This document shows positions 59,764 through 64,000 of a DNA stretch of 64,000 nucleotides, piece after piece. Source of the stretch: Chloroflexota bacterium (GTDB lineage: Bacteria; Chloroflexota; UBA6077; SHYK01); the NCBI GenBank assembly GCA_035652535.1, contig DASRDP010000093.1:1-64000 (forward strand), given 5' to 3'. The translations under genes were made by a program, and so were the position numbers. Below the pieces are notes generated by a model that worked only from the letters and a program-made list of their open reading frames with translations, was not told the origin of the DNA and made no database searches. The first letter of the stretch is position 1, and the number at the start of each line of letters is the position of its first letter.

Positions 59764-61049
59764 GGTCGCCGTCCCGGCGGTATGCGAAATCTGCGGGTGG
59801 CCACGGCCGGCCGCTTGCGCATCGTCCGCGCTTCGAGCCACTCGAGATAGCTCCTCGCAGCGTTCTCCGCATACTCGAGAAATCGAAGGAGATTGATACG
59901 CGCGTCGTCCAGGGAGGAGACCGATCGCCGGGTCTCTGCCTCGGCCAGCCGCTCGCCTTCGCCCGTCGCGTGGGCCACGTACGCGAGAAATGTCACGGGC
60001 CCGACCAGCTCGGTGATCGCTTCGCGGACGAGTCCAGACTTGAACCGGGCCATCGGAAAATCGTCGACGTTGGTCAGCGTCGTCGCCAGAGCCTCGATCT
60101 GCTTCAGATAGGCCTGGATCGTGTTCACGTGGACGACGCAGGGGTCCTGCTCGATCTCGCGATAGATGAAGATGGTCTCGATCACGCTGGCGATGATCGA
60201 GAAAGCCTCGGAATTACTTTGGATCGGATCCTCCGCCCACGAAGCCTCGGAATCCAGCTGGTCCGACATCGCCAGCTGTTTGCCCTTCACAAAGCGCAGC
60301 CATCGCACCTGCTCGAGGCTCGAGACGACTCGCTCGTCGTCGATTCCCAGGGCATCCGGTCCGTCCGCGCGGGCGAGTGCGGACTCGATCCGCCAGACCA
60401 GCACGCGTTCGGCCAGACGGAGGAAGGGACCGGCAGTTAGCCGCTGCTTTCCGGCGTGGACCCGGAGCGCCTGTTCGTAGAGATCCCGCAGGTTCTCTTC
60501 CCCGAACGCCATAGCGAGCTCGCCGTCGCGGCTATCGGGATGGATGATCCGCAGCACCGTATCGGCAAGATCGCGGATGTCCGGGTTCCAGAAGAGGGCG
60601 GAGTAGCGCTGCATCCGCGCGACGAGCTGGTTGCCCTGAGCCAGCGTGGCCGCCACATCCCGTTCCCACTGCTTGGCCCGATTGATTCGGCTCGACTCGG
60701 CGAGATTGACGATCTGCATGATGATGTTGAGCGGCGTCGATCGCTGCAGATCGGTCGCCACCTGAATCGCAAGTCGAGTCTGGTACCAGGATGCTTCCTG
60801 GGGCTCGTCCGCCTCGAACATCCAGGAGCTGACTGGCGCAGCCAGGGGGTCGTCCACCACCCGGCTCGCCTCGATCACCACCATCGCGCAGCGTGCCCCG
60901 AGCGGCATGACCCCCGACGGGACCAGCGCCATGCGCGGCCTGCTTGGCGCTGGCGTCGGCGCTGCCGCGACCTGGCTGGCCCGAATGCGACCCTCGAGCG
61001 TCTTCCTGTTGAGCGCCATCCCCACTCTCAGCGAACCCGTCGAATCCAT
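59760..61049 (-). CDS. Helix-rich protein of unknown function
   Basis: This protein of about 429 residues matches no family I recognise. It is predicted mostly alpha-helical, with heptad-like segments such as WERDVAATLAQGNQLVARM and EQALRVHAGKQRLTAGPFL. It has no signal peptide or long hydrophobic segment. A conserved-looking tail has LEYAENAARSYLEWLEARTM and a basic end. The start is uncertain: ATG at 61049 follows GGAAAGAG, ATG 61019 follows GAGAGTGGGG, and ATG 61124 lacks a binding site. The upstream codons have lower third-position GC. It is divergent from a methyltransferase gene. Confidence 0.75.
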   Translation of the reverse strand: MDSTGSLRVGMALNRKTLEGRIRASQVAAAPTPAPSRPRMALVPSGVMPLGARCAMVVIEASRVVDDPLAAPVSSWMFEADEPQEASWYQTRLAIQVATDLQRSTPLNIIMQIVNLAESSRINRAKQWERDVAATLAQGNQLVARMQRYSALFWNPDIRDLADTVLRIIHPDSRDGELAMAFGEENLRDLYEQALRVHAGKQRLTAGPFLRLAERVLVWRIESALARADGPDALGIDDERVVSSLEQVRWLRFVKGKQLAMSDQLDSEASWAEDPIQSNSEAFSIIASVIETIFIYREIEQDPCVVHVNTIQAYLKQIEALATTLTNVDDFPMARFKSGLVREAITELVGPVTFLAYVAHATGEGERLAEAETRRSVSSLDDARINLLRFLEYAENAARSYLEWLEARTMRKRPAVATRRFRIPPGRRP

Positions 61050-61176
61050 CCAGTTTACTCTTTCCGTCCCGCTTGCATCGTCCATAGGCGGCGCGAACCG
61101 GACGCGCATGTTGGGGAGCGCCATGGACGCGCTGCGCCATAATCAGGAGAGCCACGTACGATGACAGGGAGACGGC

Positions 61177-61956
61177 ATGGAGCAGACAGTCCCGGGGGCG
61201 GTCGACTGGGAGGCTTGGGCGCGTCGATGGGAAGATCAACAGCAATGGCACATCCCCCGTCGCGAGCAACGGTTTCGCATCATGCTGGAGATGGTCGCTG
61301 AGATCGCCGGCCCGGAACCGCGGACGATCCTCGATCTGGCGTGTGGCCCGGGATCGATCAGTCGCAGAGTGCTGGAGCGGTTCCCACAGGCTCGCGTCGT
61401 CGCTCTCGACGCCGACCCATTCCTTCTCGAGATCGGGCGCCAAACGCTTGGAGACGCTGGTGGGCGCCTCCAGTGGGTGCGTGCCGACTTGCGCGATCCC
61501 GCCTGGCACGAATCCGTGGCAGGCCACGCGCCATTCGACGCCGTACTCACCGCAACTGCGCTGCACTGGCTCGCGCCGGGCGACCTCGTACGGGTCTATG
61601 GCGCGCTGGCGGACCTGATCCGGGAGGCCGGCGTGTTCTTCAACGCCGAGCACATTCTCGTGGCGCCCTCGAGCACACGGCTGGGGCGCCAGACGCAGGA
61701 GCTGCGCGGACGCTTGTGGCGCGCGGAGCGACCCGACGGCGAATCGTGGGATGAGTGGTGGAACGCGGCGCGGGATGAGCAGGCATTCGGCAGACTCCTG
61801 GCGGAGCGCGACACCGTCTTCAACGAGCTGCACCCGCGACACGACGAGTGTTTGACGAGCGCGTTCCACGTAGAGGCGCTGAGCGTGTCCGGATTCTCCG
61901 AAGCCGCTGTTGTATGGCGATTTCTGGACGACACGATCGTCGGCGCAATTCGCTGA
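61177..61956 (+). CDS. Class I SAM-dependent methyltransferase
   Basis: This 259-residue protein has SAM motif I ILDLACGPGSISRRVLERFP at residues 51-70, the acidic VVALDADPFLLEIG and later TATALHWLAPGDLV. The ATG follows GGGAGACGGC. Domain layout resembles trans-aconitate/ubiquinone-type small-molecule methyltransferases. It shows no close similarity to the methyltransferase at 53431. It converges with a membrane-protein gene, with 8 bases between stops. Confidence 0.87.
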   Translation: MEQTVPGAVDWEAWARRWEDQQQWHIPRREQRFRIMLEMVAEIAGPEPRTILDLACGPGSISRRVLERFPQARVVALDADPFLLEIGRQTLGDAGGRLQWVRADLRDPAWHESVAGHAPFDAVLTATALHWLAPGDLVRVYGALADLIREAGVFFNAEHILVAPSSTRLGRQTQELRGRLWRAERPDGESWDEWWNAARDEQAFGRLLAERDTVFNELHPRHDECLTSAFHVEALSVSGFSEAAVVWRFLDDTIVGAIR

Positions 61957-61964
61957 AGCGCTCC

Positions 61965-62672
61965 TCAGCGCCGCCGTCGCCGGGCCCGTCTGGGCGCGGT
62001 GGAACGCGCGGCCATCACGCGTTGGGCGGCGGCAGGAACGGCGATGGGCGCAGCGGCTGGCGCGGGCCCGAATGCACGCGCGCCACTGCGCATTCGTCGG
62101 AGCAGCAGCGGGAGCACCCAGGTCACGCCGAGCATCAATCCGATGGTGAGACGCTGATCGCCGAGGACGCTGCTGAGCCACAGCGTGGACGCCATGATCA
62201 GCGCGAAGTAGCCCATGTCGCCGGTGATAGCGAGGGCCCATCCCGGAATGAATCCGTGCCCGGCCGCAGCCGCCGCCGCCCGCCCGGTCGACGGCGACAC
62301 GGCAAAGCTGACGAGAATGAGCCCCAATGGGCCACGAGCGCCTTCATCGCGCAGTCCGACGCCCGCCGTAATCCGCGTCAGCCAGGCTCCCACGCGCCCG
62401 AGGGGAGGCACCAGTCTCCCAAGCCAGCGGAAGAATATGAGCACCGGCTCCGCGGTGAACGCAAGCACGACGTCCGACAGGAAGTAGAGAACCGCGGTTC
62501 CCCACGCGGGCACACCACCGTTCTGGGCCATGAGCACGCCGACCGGAATCCCGCCTCCGACGGGAAACAGGAACAGGAGGAACGCGCCCCACCCACCGGA
62601 TGGCCATCCGGCGGGGACTGGTGCCGTCGGGTCTAAGAGCGCCTGCAGGAGATCTGGAGGGATGGGGGTCAC
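61965..62672 (-). CDS. Integral membrane protein, small multidrug-export-like
   Basis: This 235-residue protein has about five hydrophobic segments: GAFLLFLFPVGGGIPVGVLM (about 29-48), AVLYFLSDVVLAFTAEPVLI (59-78), LGLILVSFAV, ALAITGDMGYFALIMASTLW and TIGLMLGVTWVLPLLL. The C-terminus is Ala-rich and ends in a run of arginines. The PVGGGIPVGVLMAQ segment resembles the P-x-x-G-I-P segment of the small multidrug-export family, but that is a weak match. GTG start at 62672 has a poor ribosome binding site. Confidence 0.7.
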   Translation of the reverse strand: MTPIPPDLLQALLDPTAPVPAGWPSGGWGAFLLFLFPVGGGIPVGVLMAQNGGVPAWGTAVLYFLSDVVLAFTAEPVLIFFRWLGRLVPPLGRVGAWLTRITAGVGLRDEGARGPLGLILVSFAVSPSTGRAAAAAAGHGFIPGWALAITGDMGYFALIMASTLWLSSVLGDQRLTIGLMLGVTWVLPLLLRRMRSGARAFGPAPAAAPIAVPAAAQRVMAARSTAPRRARRRRR

Positions 62673-62786
62673 TCAGCACGATGCTTCTGGGCCGTGTCGC
62701 GATCGCGGGGTGCGGACAACGCGCCGCCGGCACCCACAAGTGTACCAGGCAGGTCGGCCGAACGTGACCCTGGCTCGAGTCTGCCG

Positions 62787-63842
62787 TTATTCTCCGCCTT
62801 CGTCGCTTGGGGCCGACTCTTCTTCGTCGTACACGGGGACGAGATGGTAGTGGATGACGAATCCCTTATCGCCGACCACCCACCCGTGCTCTGAATCGGG
62901 GAAGCTGATACCGCGCACATTCGAGCTGGCTCCGAGCCTCCCGATCTCCTGCCACGTTGCGCCGCCGTCCGCCGTCATCACGACGATGCCGCTGTCAGAG
63001 TTGATGAGGACGTATCCGACCACTTCATTGAGAAACACCATGTCCTGGAGCGAGGAGGACGCGCGGACCCCGGTGAACTGACCGGTCCACGTCTGGCCGC
63101 CATCGGCCGTCGAGAGGATGGTGGCGGCATCCTGCCCAAAGGTCCACCCGGTGCTTGGATTGACAAACTGAATCTTCGACCGTCCGCAGCAGTAGAGATT
63201 CTGCTGCACTTCCTGCCACGTCGTGCCCCCGTCGACGGTGAGGGCGAGGCCGCCACGACCGCGGCGGGCGAGCCATCCGTGGCTGCTGTCGGTGAAGAAG
63301 GTGACCTCATAATCGTTGTGGGCGAGCTGGCCCGGGAGCGCGGTCCACGTTCGGCCGCCGTCATCGGATCGATAGACGTGGACCAGGCTCGTCTGGAACC
63401 GGGTCGATCCCACCGACGAGCCGGACCCGAATCCCGATACACCGCGCGCAAGCTCATTCGCTGGCTGCCAGCTATCGCCGCCGTTCGTGGTGTGGAGCAG
63501 CGTGCCGCGCGCCCCCACCCATCCGTCAGTCGCGCTGGTGAACTGGACATCCGTGAACTCCGGTCCGTTCGGTCGTCGGTCTACCAGCCGCTGCCAGCTC
63601 TGGCCGCCGTCTCGGGTGCGCAAAATCGTGTTGTTGGACCCCACGGCCCAACCGGTCAAGCTATCCACGAACTGGACCGCGCGTAAATCGTCGTCGACTC
63701 CGCTGTTTTGGAGGTCCCAACGCGGTACGTAGTGGACCTCTCCCTGCGCCGACGCTGTGCTCGTGTCCACGGGTTGACCGCGGAGCAGCGCCAAACACGT
63801 GGCCGCCGTGACTGCGAGGAGCGCAACAAAACGAAGACCCAT
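62787..63842 (-). CDS. Exported BNR-repeat (Ycf48-like) protein
   Basis: This 351-residue protein starts with the signal peptide MGLRFVALLAVTAATCLALL. Six Asp-box/BNR turns follow: DGGQSW, NGGDSW, DGGRTW, DGGTTW, DGGQTW and DGGATW. Each is preceded by a strand with a GW(V/A/L)xG-type motif. It should fold as a beta-propeller outside the membrane. Ycf48-like members assist photosystem assembly, but many non-photosynthetic bacteria have such propellers of unknown role. ATG at 63842 follows GGAGGGATTC. An acidic tail, DEEESAPSDEGGE, ends the protein. The remaining 158 bases to the window edge hold no gene I can support. Confidence 0.88.
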   Translation of the reverse strand: MGLRFVALLAVTAATCLALLRGQPVDTSTASAQGEVHYVPRWDLQNSGVDDDLRAVQFVDSLTGWAVGSNNTILRTRDGGQSWQRLVDRRPNGPEFTDVQFTSATDGWVGARGTLLHTTNGGDSWQPANELARGVSGFGSGSSVGSTRFQTSLVHVYRSDDGGRTWTALPGQLAHNDYEVTFFTDSSHGWLARRGRGGLALTVDGGTTWQEVQQNLYCCGRSKIQFVNPSTGWTFGQDAATILSTADGGQTWTGQFTGVRASSSLQDMVFLNEVVGYVLINSDSGIVVMTADGGATWQEIGRLGASSNVRGISFPDSEHGWVVGDKGFVIHYHLVPVYDEEESAPSDEGGE

Positions 63843-64000
63843 GAATCCCTCCAATCGATGGCCTGAAGGCAGACGGAACTGGATGGCGGATGCGTAGCTG
63901 AGCCCGAAGTATGGCACTCGAGGGCCGCGTCCGGCCAGAGGGTGACCCGCCGCCCGCCTGGAGGGCCGGACGGAAACCGTCATTCTGAGCCTGCAGACGA

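Noticed and set aside
1-64000. tRNA, rRNA, riboswitches or insertion sequences
   Set aside because: I found no cloverleaf or rRNA-like sequence, no recognisable riboswitch core upstream of any gene, and no transposase gene or terminal inverted repeats. Read by eye, a small RNA gene could be missed.

Overview
The window is high-GC, gene-dense DNA with strong GGAGG-type ribosome binding sites and frequent GTG starts. It encodes an unusually concentrated set of aromatic-ring catabolism genes. I count ten intact Rieske [2Fe-2S] ring-hydroxylating oxygenase alpha subunits plus the remnant of an eleventh. There are eight intact family-5 (oligopeptide/nickel type) substrate-binding lipoproteins plus the remnant of a ninth. 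Three ring-cleaving extradiol dioxygenases are present, two LigB-type and one BphC-type. No ABC permease, ABC ATPase, ferredoxin or Rieske reductase gene was found. Paralogue-rich catabolic islands of this kind are familiar from uncultivated Chloroflexota (SAR202/Dehalococcoidia-like lineages), and I infer that affiliation; no rRNA or marker gene proves it.

Layout. 1-8.8 kb: two Gfo/Idh/MocA dehydrogenases resembling phthalate-dihydrodiol dehydrogenases, a binding lipoprotein, a Rieske oxygenase followed by a His-rich EutA-like ATPase, and the first of four closely similar Rieske paralogues. 9-11.4 kb: LigB dioxygenase, meta-cleavage hydrolase, and a chimeric pseudogene made of Rieske and binding-protein fragments. 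11.6-17.9 kb: three more of the similar Rieske paralogues with phosphoglycerate mutase and a binding lipoprotein. 17.9-27.5 kb (minus strand): PurU, two Rieske oxygenases flanking a class II aldolase, RidA, a second LigB dioxygenase and two binding lipoproteins. 27.7-36.2 kb: Rieske, LLM-class flavin oxidoreductase, lipase-like hydrolase, binding lipoprotein, a second EutA-like ATPase with an extreme His/Asp tail, and Rieske. 36.3-41.7 kb: broken toxin-antitoxin pair, BphC-like dioxygenase, a signal-less NMT1-like protein, a GAF-PAS-GGDEF diguanylate cyclase and a decayed restriction-enzyme remnant. 42-50.4 kb: binding lipoproteins, Rieske, hydroxyisobutyrate-dehydrogenase-family enzyme and two amidohydrolases, one LigJ-like. 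50.5-64 kb: a SERCA-type P-type ATPase, methyltransferases, bicupin, glycerate kinase with a tartronate-semialdehyde-reductase-like partner, ABM monooxygenase, binding lipoprotein, a membrane protein and a BNR-repeat exported protein.

How it may work together (inference). Lipoproteins capture different organic ligands outside the cell. Rieske oxygenases dihydroxylate or O-demethylate rings, Gfo/Idh/MocA enzymes rearomatise dihydrodiols, and extradiol enzymes open the catechol. Hydrolase, hydratase, aldolase and decarboxylase-like enzymes break the chain down. Glycerate kinase, the reductase and phosphoglycerate mutase return C3 units to glycolysis, and PurU releases formate from tetrahydrofolate-bound C1.

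The most unusual element is the pair of EutA-like ASKHA ATPases with histidine-rich extensions. Each lies in a Rieske / EutA-like / binding-lipoprotein group with no ethanolamine ammonia-lyase in sight. This is the best candidate here for an undescribed metalloenzyme-reactivation or metal-delivery system.
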